From Paenilisteria portnoyi (lineage in GTDB: Bacteria; Bacillota; Bacilli; Lactobacillales; Listeriaceae), in NCBI RefSeq assembly GCF_014322795.1, contig NZ_JAASTT010000006.1, forward strand, positions 1-64,000: a stretch of DNA of 64,000 nucleotides. Direction: 5' to 3'. Shown here in pieces: positions 29,204 to 38,355 of this stretch; the stretch's first letter is position 1, and each line of letters starts with the position of its first letter. Under the pieces are notes generated by a model. It worked only from the letters and a program-made list of their open reading frames with translations. It had not been told where the DNA came from and did not search any database. The translations under genes were made by a program, and so were the position numbers.

Positions 29204-31909
29204 TCACTGTAATTTTTCCTTTGACCAAACATACCAATTAAGCAACGCACTTCCATTTCTCTTTTCTGAAGAAGGCTTCCATTTTTTATTCAATAGCTCA
29301 CTAACTTCTCTTCCCACCCAATCACGTGAAGGTAGATTACTATTTTCAGAATAATATTTATCTATCAATTGAATAGTTTCCGTCTGTAAAACCCTGCGCG
29401 CGATTTCAAGCTCCAAATCATTATCAGTTACAATCATCTCCAGCTTAACCATACCTTCATGTCTATAAGCAAAGCCTAATGTTACAGCAGTGGTAATTGC
29501 ATTTCTAAGTTTCTTTCTATTTAGGTTAGCTTCAAGCTCTTCTCCAGCTTTAATTTCTTCAAACAACTCTAACAATCTACTTGCAGGAGCAGAGCCAAAA
29601 AAAGGATATAACTTATTTTGAATAATCATTTTTTTAGGAATTGTCTTAAGCCCTCTACTTCTCTCTAAATCTATTATCGATGTCTCTCTATTTGATTTAT
29701 AATCAATTAAACCTAATCCACTTAACCATCTAAGTATCTTTTTATAATATAATATCAATGTTTTTTCTTGAATATTTTTATCTGAGTATAGCTCTATAAA
29801 TTCTCTTTGAAATTCGATTAAAACAACATTTTTACTTTCCGAAGAGTATTCTCTTAACCTCTTCATAAATATATGGTTAGAAAAGAACTCGTATACTTTT
29901 TCAATAGCTGCTTTTTCATCAACATCTAATAAAGTTACCTCTTCACCTTTTCTACTTACATTACCAAACATAATCATGTCTCTAAGAAGGTTTTCTGTAG
30001 CTTTTCGCCCCAAATCGACCTGCTCTGATATCTGTGTAATAGTAGTTACGCCTTCATCTACTAAAATACTAATTAGCTTCATAAAAGCATTAATATTTCC
30101 TTGAGGAACATAGGTAATATCTATCTTTGGTAATACACCTGTTAGTACATAATCTTTAAATATATCCCAATAGAGAATTAGCTTATGCGCCTTTCTTATT
30201 ACTATTCTTTTATTCAATAGATTATCTATAATTTCGTTCCCGAAATCTTGATCTAATTTAAAGAAATCAGCTGGTGACTCTTTTGCAATCCTAGTCACAC
30301 ATTCAAATTCACTTGGGCTAAGATTCATCATATCTTGTTCAAACAATTTTCCTATGTCTAAACCTTGTGTAATAACATTTTCTTGAGTATCTCCACTTGT
30401 TACTGTTTCATAAACATGAATAGATAACTTTTTTAATAGCCAAGGATAACCTTGACACTGATCTTCTAGATACCTTTTTACATTTGGATTTAACACTTGA
30501 CCCAACTCTTTTGAAAATACAGCTAGTGCCTTAGTAATTTCTTTTGTGGTGAATATTTCTAAATTTTTCTCGAATCTCCTATCTTTAAGCATATGCCACA
30601 TATTATAAGCAGGGTGTTCCGTAGGAATAGTACCATCTGTTTTCCATGCATATCCCAGTATGAAGTTTTCCTTGGCACTATCTACAGCAGATGATATCTT
30701 TCGAATACTATTAAACAAGTCTAAAAGCTCTAATTTTGAAAAAATCTCTTCAAACTGATCAAAATATAAAACAATCAGTTTATTTTGACTAGCAAGTTGT
30801 TCAAATATATCTTTAATTCCTTCACTCGCAAAAGGATTAGACGTGCTATTTATTAAGATATCTGCCTTAGGTTTTTTTATAAAATTTGCTTTTATAGCTT
30901 CATTAAAGCAGGTTATTAATGCTAATTCAGCATAACGCTTTGAAGAGGCTGCCCTTAAATCAACAGAACAGACAAATATTTTCTGATTTCTTTTATTTGT
31001 TGATCTATCTTTTATTTTTAAAAGAAGAGAACTTTTCCCCCATCCAGAAGGAGCTTTAATTGCAGTTAATCTTGTTTCTGACTTACCCAACAATACATCT
31101 GAATAAAAATTAAATTCATCTTTTATAACTAAGTCTCGCCCAACAAAATCTTTAGGTCTAGATGGCCTATAATCTGCCCATTTGTCCCCACTAGACACTT
31201 GAACTATATTTTCATACTCAGTTTCAATTTCAATATTATCATTGACAGAATCGGCTAAACTATACCCCAAATTTGAAAATGAGGATTCCAAGTTTGATAC
31301 ATATATATATATTTGTTCATTTGTTATTAATTTTCCACTCTCTGCATTAAATAGTTCGAATTGATCTGCAATTCCGATTTTTTCCGAAATTGTTTTCTTA
31401 GCCCAAAATTTCCCTTTTTTCGAAACTAAAAAAACAGTCTCAGGCATATAACTTTGGCTCTCTTTAGTTTCTAAAGCTTCGGGATTAACAATAATATTAG
31501 CTGAAATCAATGTTTGTAATAATTTATCGGGAGTATGGACTTGTAATTTTCTACGTTTTTCTATTTCTTTTTTTTCCCAATCGTACTGAATACCTTTTGC
31601 ATCTTTTCCCAATGGTCCAGTAGTCATCAACCAGCCTGCCGAAACATCTCTAGTAAAAATATTTCCAACGAGCTTTGTTATCACATCGGCCGATAGATTA
31701 GCTGTATGAGACTTACATTCTACCAATATTTCTTCAGCAGTTAATTTATGTTTAGCCAAAAGATCTACTTCCATCCCTGTGACTCTAATCTCTTCAATTA
31801 CTTCATACTGTAACACTTGTAAAATTTCTTTACCTAGTTTCTCTAGCAACACGCCCTTATCTCTATTTGAATCTTCTTGTTCTGTAGCTATTTCAATCAT
31901 TAAGTCCAA
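29204..31909 (-). CDS. PD-(D/E)XK nuclease fused to a STAND-like NTPase, probable defence protein
   Basis: About 901 residues. N-terminal domain (about 10-110): LLEKLGKEILQVLQYE, then GMEVDLLAK and ILVECKSH, the D...ExK pattern of Mrr-like nucleases. A P-loop follows (APSGWGKSSLL, about 290) with Walker B VLYFDQFEEIF, then winged-helix segments (GVTTITQISEQVDLGRKATENLLRDM and others) to the end. Nuclease-NTPase fusions of this sort are frequent in phage defence (Avs-like and related), but it lacks the long repeat sensor of typical Avs proteins. Start is TTG, seven bases after GGAGG. Lies next to a type VII toxin operon in an accessory block. Confidence 0.78.
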   Translation of the reverse strand: MDLMIEIATEQEDSNRDKGVLLEKLGKEILQVLQYEVIEEIRVTGMEVDLLAKHKLTAEEILVECKSHTANLSADVITKLVGNIFTRDVSAGWLMTTGPLGKDAKGIQYDWEKKEIEKRRKLQVHTPDKLLQTLISANIIVNPEALETKESQSYMPETVFLVSKKGKFWAKKTISEKIGIADQFELFNAESGKLITNEQIYIYVSNLESSFSNLGYSLADSVNDNIEIETEYENIVQVSSGDKWADYRPSRPKDFVGRDLVIKDEFNFYSDVLLGKSETRLTAIKAPSGWGKSSLLLKIKDRSTNKRNQKIFVCSVDLRAASSKRYAELALITCFNEAIKANFIKKPKADILINSTSNPFASEGIKDIFEQLASQNKLIVLYFDQFEEIFSKLELLDLFNSIRKISSAVDSAKENFILGYAWKTDGTIPTEHPAYNMWHMLKDRRFEKNLEIFTTKEITKALAVFSKELGQVLNPNVKRYLEDQCQGYPWLLKKLSIHVYETVTSGDTQENVITQGLDIGKLFEQDMMNLSPSEFECVTRIAKESPADFFKLDQDFGNEIIDNLLNKRIVIRKAHKLILYWDIFKDYVLTGVLPKIDITYVPQGNINAFMKLISILVDEGVTTITQISEQVDLGRKATENLLRDMIMFGNVSRKGEEVTLLDVDEKAAIEKVYEFFSNHIFMKRLREYSSESKNVVLIEFQREFIELYSDKNIQEKTLILYYKKILRWLSGLGLIDYKSNRETSIIDLERSRGLKTIPKKMIIQNKLYPFFGSAPASRLLELFEEIKAGEELEANLNRKKLRNAITTAVTLGFAYRHEGMVKLEMIVTDNDLELEIARRVLQTETIQLIDKYYSENSNLPSRDWVGREVSELLNKKWKPSSEKRNGSALLNWYVWSKEKLQ

Positions 31910-32075
31910 AATAATTCCTCCAGCATCCAAAATAAGTTCTATAGTTTCGATCTGTATTATAAATTTCCATATTAAAAAGGGAAGACAGATATCTCTTCTC
32001 ACAAAACAATATCTTGATAATCTGCCTCGTTAACTTCTTAATTCTCTATTCTCACACCTACACCGTTAAACAAAG

Positions 32076-32474
32076 CTAACATATCACTTTAAAAGGCGCG
32101 TGTCCGCTCTCGCTATTTCTCAACAATGTTGGCTTTCTAAACCTCAAACTAGTATCTAGTCTAAATATCGCTACTTCTTCCTCTACATCAATAAAAGAAA
32201 TATTAATCCATATTGGTGCTCTCGGGAAAAGCCCACCTAGAACTCCGACAACATCTTTAACTGAGAGTTTCTTATCGCCTATGTTTTCTTTTGTTAAAAC
32301 CAAGCGCTTCATCATCTCGTCTCCGCCGTCCAACATTTTCCCTTCTTCTTCAACTGGCTCAATAATAAATTTATTTACTGTACTCTGAATTCCCATTTTT
32401 TCTTTTAATTCACTGGTAGCTCTCAACAAGTTTTCAGCAAATATTTCTTCGTTCATTTGAGTTATTTTGTCCAT
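32076..32474 (-). CDS. Putative immunity protein for the LXG toxin
   Basis: About 132 residues, acidic, no signal or membrane segment (MDKITQMNEEIFAENLLRATSELKEKMG ... VVGVLGGLFPRAPIWINISFIDVEEEVAIFRLDTSLRFRKP). It directly follows the LXG toxin gene (14-bp gap), where the cognate immunity gene is expected. The 'ESGHAPF' near its end echoes the 'ESGHYAPT' of the toxin, perhaps by chance. No immunity family recognised. Start chosen after AAAGGAG. Confidence 0.6.
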   Translation of the reverse strand: MDKITQMNEEIFAENLLRATSELKEKMGIQSTVNKFIIEPVEEEGKMLDGGDEMMKRLVLTKENIGDKKLSVKDVVGVLGGLFPRAPIWINISFIDVEEEVAIFRLDTSLRFRKPTLLRNSESGHAPFKVIC

Positions 32475-32488
32475 TGAGATCATCTCCT

Positions 32489-33925
32489 TTATTTCAGCCT
32501 AGTAGATTCAATTTTCTTCAAGTTCCCTAAATTAACATATCCAGAATTTGTGAACTCTAATTGATAAATTTCCAACCAAGAATTTTTAGTCGCAATCCCA
32601 GCATCATTAAATATCAGCTCGTAATTTTTTGCATGTGCAACAGTAGGTGCATAATGACCTGACTCATTCGTAATCCTTCTTATATTTCCATACGAATCTA
32701 CCTTTAATTTCCCCGCAGCTAAAACATCCTCGCCATTTGCTAGGTAAGAATGCCCTCTACCTACTTGGAGTAGGCCACTTTTATCAATAACAAAATCAAC
32801 TTCATTTATACCATCTCTAATTTTAACTTGTCCATTTTTTAAAGCATAGTCAAATGATTTTCCTGACTGTAGTTCATTTGGATATCTATTTTCTATCGTC
32901 TGAACAGGCTCCACTTCTTTTATCTTCAATTTCTTCTGCGCCACTTCTATATGACTTTTAGGTATCATTTTACCTGTGCCTTTCATCGTTATGCCACCTA
33001 ATAAGACAAACGAAATAATCGAAAAGCTTTGCATTTTTGTGAGTGGCACCTCCGGATTCAGCGTATTGATTCCCTTCATTGCATCTAACATATAATCAGT
33101 CATGAAGTCGCCAGTTTCTTCGGATGTCACTTTAATTGTACCATCTTTTAAACCATCATTATAGGCGATACTTGCTTCTGCGGTTTCGCGATTCGTGATA
33201 CCATTTTTGCTTAATATCCAATAACTCCCTTCGAGCGTCTTCGTGTAGTCATCGAAGTTATATGTTTTCTTTGGCTTCTTCTCTGGTACTAGATGATTCA
33301 GCCAACCTAATTGCATTTTGCTGGAATCGTAGGTGTGCGTCGTGCCATTGAACGCTTTTCCAGCTAGGATTTCATTTACACCCGTCTTAACCTGATACAT
33401 CCGCGATAAAACATCGTGCATCACGTTCGTATGACTATGCTCAAAATCCAAATACCGTTCTAAAATCTTGATTTCTTCTTTGAGTTGCATCATTGAGGTT
33501 TCCAGCCCTAGCTTCATGCCTATCTGCTGTCCAATGTTCAAGTTCCCTGTCATTGAATCCATCGCGTGCGTGAAGTCATCCAATAAATTCTCTGACCTTC
33601 TGATTTCGGCATATAGCGCGTCTAATTTATCCGAATCTAGTCGCGAATCAAACGCATCATCCACCTGCGTTTCAAAGTCCTGCACATACTTCTTCAAAAT
33701 ACGATCTGCTTCACTCAAACACTCGATGGTCGTGTCTACGATGGGATAATGCACCGTTTCATAATAGCTTTTCGCACTATCGACAAATTCACCTTTGATC
33801 TCACCATCCGCCACTAATTTCGCGACGGCTTTTCGATAATCCCGCAATGCATCCCGTAATCGTTTACTTTCTCTTAAAAACTGTTCTACAAAATAGCGTA
33901 CTTCCCCAATTTCAATCCGTGGCAT
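32489..33925 (-). CDS. LXG-domain polymorphic toxin, type VII secretion substrate
   Basis: About 478 residues. N-terminal LXG-like helical domain (about 1-220: PRIEIGEVRYFVEQFLRESKRLRDALRDY..., long alternating helices) targets it to the type VII system. A middle linker follows and then a C-terminal toxin domain (about 350-478: DFVIDKSGLLQVGRGHSYLANGEDVLAAGKLKVDSYGNIRRITNESGHYAPT). The activity of the tip is not recognised; the G(N/x)IxxIxNxSGHYxP pattern recurs in polymorphic toxins. Start chosen at the ATG eight bases after GGAGGG. Overlaps the upstream partner gene by 14 bp. Confidence 0.82.
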   Translation of the reverse strand: MPRIEIGEVRYFVEQFLRESKRLRDALRDYRKAVAKLVADGEIKGEFVDSAKSYYETVHYPIVDTTIECLSEADRILKKYVQDFETQVDDAFDSRLDSDKLDALYAEIRRSENLLDDFTHAMDSMTGNLNIGQQIGMKLGLETSMMQLKEEIKILERYLDFEHSHTNVMHDVLSRMYQVKTGVNEILAGKAFNGTTHTYDSSKMQLGWLNHLVPEKKPKKTYNFDDYTKTLEGSYWILSKNGITNRETAEASIAYNDGLKDGTIKVTSEETGDFMTDYMLDAMKGINTLNPEVPLTKMQSFSIISFVLLGGITMKGTGKMIPKSHIEVAQKKLKIKEVEPVQTIENRYPNELQSGKSFDYALKNGQVKIRDGINEVDFVIDKSGLLQVGRGHSYLANGEDVLAAGKLKVDSYGNIRRITNESGHYAPTVAHAKNYELIFNDAGIATKNSWLEIYQLEFTNSGYVNLGNLKKIESTRLK

Positions 33926-34223
33926 GCGCATCACCCTCCTTCGATGCAAACTTGGCTCGTTGGTGCGCGCGACGCGATTCCTGTATCGCATCATCCACCG
34001 CATACATCTGTTTTTTCCGTTTCTGCCATTCTTCTGTCATGGTCTCTTCGACGAGTCCTAATCGCTGTCGTGACCGGTTCCCCTGCCACGCATCCTGAAA
34101 AGTACGTAACATATTTTCCTGTGCCCGTTTAGCTTTTGAAAATAGTTGCTCTAACTCTTCAAACTGCCGTTCTTTCTTGATTTGCTCTTTCCAAGCCTCT
34201 TCTTCCCGTTGTCTTGGTTGCAT
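33912..34223 (-). CDS. LXG partner protein, DUF3958-like
   Basis: 103 residues, almost wholly helical and very charged (REEEAWKEQIKKERQFEELEQLFSKAKRAQENMLRTF...). Small helical proteins of this class bind the LXG domain and accompany the toxin to the type VII apparatus. Position (second of four, directly before the toxin) fits. AGGGGG precedes the ATG. Confidence 0.72.
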   Translation of the reverse strand: MQPRQREEEAWKEQIKKERQFEELEQLFSKAKRAQENMLRTFQDAWQGNRSRQRLGLVEETMTEEWQKRKKQMYAVDDAIQESRRAHQRAKFASKEGDAHATD

Positions 34224-34242
34224 TGCTATGTATCCCCCTTAT

Positions 34243-34539
34243 CTATTTTTTACTTCCCACCCATTCGATTCCTTTGTGTAGCATATCGCCCAGCGCTTTT
34301 TCCGAGGCAACAAACGCTTTCTCCACATTTTTCAAATTCGCTGTATCTTTTTGAAACGCAACGGGAGTGGATGCTGTCATTTGCGCAAACTCCATCGCGC
34401 CTTCTACCAATTGTCGCGCGCTACCTGTCGAATATGACACACTCGGCTTAGGCTGTAACTTCAACGTATTTGTTGTCGCTTGGATCGCACTCGCATGTTC
34501 CGCTATTCGACCGCTTGGTAATTGTATTTTCTTTGCCAC
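34243..34539 (-). CDS. WXG100-like type VII secretion partner (TIGR04197 type)
   Basis: 98 residues starting at GTG (KKIQLPSGRIAEHASAIQ...), helical hairpin with small residues, no W-x-G. It resembles the SACOL2603-family type VII effectors/partners that head LXG operons. First gene of the operon. The secretion machinery itself is not in the window. The ribosome site (AAGGA) is 11 bases away, so the start is less sure. Confidence 0.72.
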   Translation of the reverse strand: MAKKIQLPSGRIAEHASAIQATTNTLKLQPKPSVSYSTGSARQLVEGAMEFAQMTASTPVAFQKDTANLKNVEKAFVASEKALGDMLHKGIEWVGSKK

Positions 34540-34686
34540 TCGCTACTCATTCCTTCCTTATTTAGTACTCTTGGAAATATTATACCATATCTTAATGATA
34601 AAAAAAGCCTAATATATAGCAAAAAACTTGTTATTATTAGCATGTTCTATGTATATAAACTTATTTTTAATCGCCAACTTTATTTT

Positions 34687-34959
34687 CTAGTTAACTTCAA
34701 AAAAAGGCCTTGAACTGCCTACAATATAGCAATCCAAGGGCCTTAATAAATTAGTGTGCCTTTTAAATAGTGAGTCTCTATGCTTAATCTTTTTACCATT
34801 TTTCTCCTCACAATTGAATTTCACGTCTTTTTTGATGTAATCCTCTGTATCTAAATTCGTCACCAGTTTCAACTGATCTTTTATACCTGATGCTTTTTGG
34901 TAATAAAAATCTATAACACGCCCATCTATTTTATTGGCGATACTTATATATTTCCCCAT
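34687..34959 (-). CDS. Hypothetical 90-residue protein
   Basis: A cytoplasmic-looking, lysine-rich protein (MGKYISIANKIDGRVIDFYYQKASGIKDQL...) with AGGGTGAG before the ATG. Its last codons overlap a hairpin (AAGGCCCTTGG / CAAGGCCTT, then TTTTTTT) that looks like a terminator, which is odd for an intact gene and suggests truncation. No family recognised. The gap 34560-34686 between it and the LXG operon holds nothing else. Confidence 0.45.
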   Translation of the reverse strand: MGKYISIANKIDGRVIDFYYQKASGIKDQLKLVTNLDTEDYIKKDVKFNCEEKNGKKIKHRDSLFKRHTNLLRPLDCYIVGSSRPFFEVN

Positions 34960-35010
34960 CGTCTCACCCTAAAATAATTGAAAAATCATAGCAATACGAT
35001 GAAAAACAAA

Positions 35011-35071
35011 AAGTCGTTCAACTGCCCATATCACTTGTCATACCAACAAGTTACCCGCAGTTCAACGACTT
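35011..35071 (-). terminator. Terminator of tRNA-Arg
   Basis: AAGTCGTTGAACTGC and GCAGTTGAACGACTT arms (15 bp, one mismatch) with a large loop, followed by TTTTTGTTTTTC on the minus strand. Confidence 0.75.
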
Positions 35072-35088
35072 CTTTTCGTACTCAATTA

Positions 35089-35160
35089 TGCCCTCGACAG
35101 GAATCGAACCTGTATTTTGAGCTTCGGAGGCTCACGTGCTATCCGTTGCACCACGAGGAC
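35089..35160 (-). tRNA. tRNA-Arg (anticodon CCG)
   Basis: Cloverleaf on the minus strand: acceptor GTCCTCG/CGAGGGC, D-arm GTGCAACGGATAGCAC, anticodon stem TGAGC/GCTCA with loop CTCCGAA (anticodon CCG), T-arm CAGGTTCGATTCCTG. The 3' CCA is not encoded. It lies at the right edge of the accessory block and could have served as an integration site, though no integrase or duplicated tRNA end was seen. Confidence 0.95.
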
Positions 35161-35253
35161 GAATTTTTAATACACTCACAATCAATAATTATAGCGGAAA
35201 ACTGCCAATTACACAAGCTTTATCTCACATGAATATTTCATTCGAGCCTTTCG

Positions 35254-35283
35254 TTTGACCTAGTTTGACCATTCGTGTAATAT
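35254..35283 (+). promoter_or_regulatory. clpP promoter with CtsR operator
   Basis: TTTGACC-TAG-TTTGACC (35254-35270) is the reverse complement of the CtsR heptad repeat GGTCAAANNNGGTCAAA. TTGACC (35255-35260) and TAATAT (35278-35283) are 17 bp apart, so CtsR would cover the -35 box and spacer. This implies heat-shock control of clpP. Confidence 0.9.
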
Positions 35284-35320
35284 AGAAGCATCAAGAGGAG
35301 AATGGAACATAATCGAAATA

Positions 35321-35467
35321 AATCGGCGACAAGCGCCTGCATTCCAATAATTCGGCGGACTTCCGGTTCTCACATACACTAGTATGCTCCGCTTCCGGCT
35401 TCCACCAAATTATTGGAATACAAACGCTTTCGCTCGATTCGTGTAAAGCATTATCTTCATCTTACCC
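35321..35467 (+). repeat. 147-bp hairpin repeat, copy 2, in the clpP leader
   Basis: Same length and order as copy 1: left flank ATCGGCGACAAGCGC, arm attccaataattcggcgga (35341-35359), 41-nt core, arm tccaccaaattattggaat (35401-35419), right flank ACAAACGCTTTCGCTC. The arms pair fully when G-U pairs are allowed, but differ from those of copy 1. It lies between the clpP promoter and the start codon, so it is transcribed into the leader. Confidence 0.82.
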
Positions 35468-35555
35468 GTAAAAGGGTTTGGCAATCTTTTCATTATTTCG
35501 ATTTTGTCTCAGTTTCTTTTTTAAATGAAATATACCTAAACAGGAGGGTTTTATT

Positions 35556-36149
35556 ATGAATTTAATTCCAACAGTAATCGAGCAAACTAGCCGTGGGGAA
35601 CGCGCTTATGACATCTATTCCCGTCTACTTAAAGATCGGATTATTATGTTAGGTAGTGCGATTGACGATAACGTTGCTAACTCGATCGTTTCGCAATTGC
35701 TATTCCTAGACGCGCAAGACCCTGAGAAAGATATTTTCCTTTATATCAACTCACCAGGCGGCAGTATTTCTGCTGGGATGGCGATTTATGACACAATGAA
35801 CTTCGTAAAAGCGGACGTTCAAACAATCGCAATGGGTATGGCAGCATCGATGGGATCATTCCTACTTACGGCTGGCGCGGACGGCAAACGTTTCGCACTT
35901 CCAAACGCTGAAATCATGATTCACCAACCACTTGGCGGCGCACAAGGTCAAGCAACGGAAATCGAAATCGCAGCTCGCCACATTTTAAAAATCAAAGAGC
36001 GCATGAACACAATCATGGCAGAGCGCACAGGTCAACCAATCGAAGTTATTTCACGCGACACAGATCGCGACAACTTCATGACTGCAGCAGAAGCCAAAGA
36101 ATACGGCCTAATCGATGACATCGTAGTCAACAAAGCCGGTCTAAAATAA
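35556..36149 (+). CDS. clpP: ATP-dependent Clp protease proteolytic subunit
   Basis: Serine protease forming the tetradecameric barrel that works with ClpC, ClpX and ClpE. 197 residues: [29 protein letters not shown] with the catalytic serine (about 98), IMIHQPLGG with the histidine (about 123) and DRDNFM with the aspartate (about 172). CAGGAGGG precedes the ATG. Its leader of about 260 nt contains a hairpin repeat, and its promoter carries a CtsR box. It also removes tmRNA-tagged proteins. Confidence 0.98.
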   Translation: MNLIPTVIEQTSRGERAYDIYSRLLKDRIIMLGSAIDDNVANSIVSQLLFLDAQDPEKDIFLYINSPGGSISAGMAIYDTMNFVKADVQTIAMGMAASMGSFLLTAGADGKRFALPNAEIMIHQPLGGAQGQATEIEIAARHILKIKERMNTIMAERTGQPIEVISRDTDRDNFMTAAEAKEYGLIDDIVVNKAGLK

Positions 36150-36155
36150 GCAAAT

Positions 36156-36201
36156 AAAACTCCCGAGCCATTCTCATTTTCAGAGACGACTCGGGAGTTT
36201 T
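36156..36201. terminator. Bidirectional terminator between clpP and agrA
   Basis: AAAACTCCCGAG / CTCGGGAGTTTT arms of 12 bp with T-runs on both strands, between convergent genes. Confidence 0.9.
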
Positions 36202-36207
36202 TATTGT

Positions 36208-36972
36208 CTAATCGATATCCCCACGACGCCTCCGAATAAAGTCACGAAAATCCCTATTTGATCTCGTAGAAAGCAGACATTCCTCTTGATTCACCATCGT
36301 GATAATACCACTCACATAATTCACCGATACAATTTTGTCCGTATTCACAATGAAAGCCCGATGCGTCTTATAAAATCGCTCGTCAAGACTGTCTTCCAAA
36401 CTCTTAAGCGTACCATAAAACTCGACTTGGCGATCTTGCCCGTGCAAAATAATCCTCCGCGCCTTTGATTTCAATGTACTCAAAAACAAGATATCATCGT
36501 AAAGTTCATGAATCACTTTTTCATCCGTTTTCATTGTAAAAAACTTGCCGACCTCTTTACGTTCCCTGCCAACTCTTTCCTCCACACTTTTCATACAATC
36601 AAAAATCCGATTGCGCACTTTGTCGAAATCGTCCTTGATAATATAATCCATGGCCTCCACTTTATATGTAAAAGTTAAGTAACTGAGTTCTGCGTGAGTT
36701 GTGATGAAAACGATAAACCCTCTCGGATCGTATTCCCGAATCTTCTGCGCCAGCTCCAAACCGTCCAGCCGCGGATGCTTCAAGTCAACATCTAGAAAGT
36801 AAAGACCCATACCTTCGCCACCAAATTGGACGTAAGATAACAGCTCTTCAGGATCACCTGTGGATAAAGCGAGTTCCATGTCAAAATTCTCCATCATGAT
36901 GTAATTCTCAACATGTTTGACAAGCTCGCTTCGTTGATTAACCTCGTCCTCACAGATAAAAACCTCAATCAT
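36208..36972 (-). CDS. agrA: AgrA-like response regulator (REC-LytTR)
   Basis: 254 residues. Receiver domain (about 1-130): acidic pocket FICEDE, phospho-acceptor in YFLDVDLKH (Asp about 60), then a LytTR DNA-binding domain (about 145-250: ILFLSTLKSKARRIILHG, FYKTHRAFIVNTDKIVSVNY). Lies 15 bp after agrC. In Agr systems it is phosphorylated by the peptide-bound kinase and activates promoters through direct repeats; the five repeat promoters at 39780-47234 are the likely targets. A second regulator of the same type is at 39948. Confidence 0.92.
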   Translation of the reverse strand: MIEVFICEDEVNQRSELVKHVENYIMMENFDMELALSTGDPEELLSYVQFGGEGMGLYFLDVDLKHPRLDGLELAQKIREYDPRGFIVFITTHAELSYLTFTYKVEAMDYIIKDDFDKVRNRIFDCMKSVEERVGRERKEVGKFFTMKTDEKVIHELYDDILFLSTLKSKARRIILHGQDRQVEFYGTLKSLEDSLDERFYKTHRAFIVNTDKIVSVNYVSGIITMVNQEECLLSTRSNRDFRDFIRRRRGDID

Positions 36973-36987
36973 CTCCTCACCCTCCAG

Positions 36988-38274
36988 TTAGCCTATTTCC
37001 AGTTCCTGCACAAAACCATGCTGCGTTATCTTCGTGTCCAGAGATACATTCGGATATTTCTTTAACGTCTTCTTCAAAGTCGAAAGCCCAATCCCGCGGT
37101 TCTCGCCCTTTGTTGAAAATCCTTCCTCGAAAAAATGATGAATCGGCGGCGAATCCTCTGGTAAACTATTAGCAAAAATGAGTACAATCGCTTCTTTTTT
37201 CTGAATAATTGCAACACGCACAGTTGGATCAGCAGTTTCAACGACCGCCTCAATCGCATTATCCAATAAAATCCCCGTCACCCGACATAAATCAATACTA
37301 TCCATATTCATTTCATCAATTTGCTTATAAACCTCAACCTGCGCATCCACGCCCAATTCCTGAGCCCGAATCATCTTCGTAGCAAACAGTCCCTTCAGTT
37401 CAACAACCTCCAGATTCTGCAGCGTCGAAAGCTTCGAAATATTAACTTCCATATCAGAATTCATCGGAATAACCTTCGTCCGAAAATAAACACTGAGCCC
37501 ATCCATGTCCGAGTTTGTGATGAAGCCATTGATGCCAGATAAGATATTCACGTAATCATGTCGGAAAACCCGCATGTCTTTTTGAAGCGCTTCGAGTGCC
37601 CCGACATATTCACGGAGTTGGCGCATTTGGAGAGCTTGTGCTTCGACTTTTGCGTTTTTGACTGCACTTCGGACTATGACTGCTAGTACGATTGCCATTA
37701 TAACTGTATACACTAAAAATACAATTGCATTGGTTCTCAAAGTATCATCTGTAAAGCCTGCTTCACTCCCTCTCCATATATATAGATAGAACAAACATAA
37801 AGTTACTGAGCTAACTATTGCGATTAACAACAAGTAATGTCCTCTAAAAATAGCGTCCTTGCTTATCTTTTCTAAAATCCTATCTGTTGCCTTAAAAACA
37901 ATACAAATATACATAAACAGGAAAATATTCAAAATAAACACATCTTTATCCACCTTATATGGCATAAATAATGACAAAAACGAAACTGTTAAATATGCTA
38001 ATGCATAAGCTACAACTGACATAAGGATAGATCCAATAACAGAGACTAGCGCATATTTAACGCTTTTGGATTTAGTATACAAAACAAAAATTAATACCAA
38101 AACAATATACAGTACCGACAAATAACTAACATAAAAAAGCAATGGTACTGCTGTTACAATCAAAAAGATTGTCAAAAAAAACGAATACTTCCAAGAAAAC
38201 CTCACTCGCCCAATGACCTGGGCTCCTATTAAAAAATATATTATCTGTAATATCCCGCTGTAAATTACATCCAT
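36988..38274 (-). CDS. agrC: AgrC-like sensor histidine kinase, complete
   Basis: 428 residues: six or seven membrane helices (to about 200), phospho-acceptor helix LQKDMRVFRHDYVNILSG (His about 241), then the ATPase domain with N-box VTGILLDNAIEAV and G-box FSTKGENRGIGLSTLKKTL. This is the HPK10 family that binds cyclic autoinducing peptides. All catalytic parts are present, in contrast with the four receptor genes at 40670-44377. Start after GGGGGAAATT. Confidence 0.93.
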   Translation of the reverse strand: MDVIYSGILQIIYFLIGAQVIGRVRFSWKYSFFLTIFLIVTAVPLLFYVSYLSVLYIVLVLIFVLYTKSKSVKYALVSVIGSILMSVVAYALAYLTVSFLSLFMPYKVDKDVFILNIFLFMYICIVFKATDRILEKISKDAIFRGHYLLLIAIVSSVTLCLFYLYIWRGSEAGFTDDTLRTNAIVFLVYTVIMAIVLAVIVRSAVKNAKVEAQALQMRQLREYVGALEALQKDMRVFRHDYVNILSGINGFITNSDMDGLSVYFRTKVIPMNSDMEVNISKLSTLQNLEVVELKGLFATKMIRAQELGVDAQVEVYKQIDEMNMDSIDLCRVTGILLDNAIEAVVETADPTVRVAIIQKKEAIVLIFANSLPEDSPPIHHFFEEGFSTKGENRGIGLSTLKKTLKKYPNVSLDTKITQHGFVQELEIG

Positions 38275-38355
38275 AATTTCCCCCTATTTTTCTAATGTGT
38301 TTTAACTAAATTATAGATGAAAATACTCTAATTTACAACTTTTAGAAGCGAAAAC

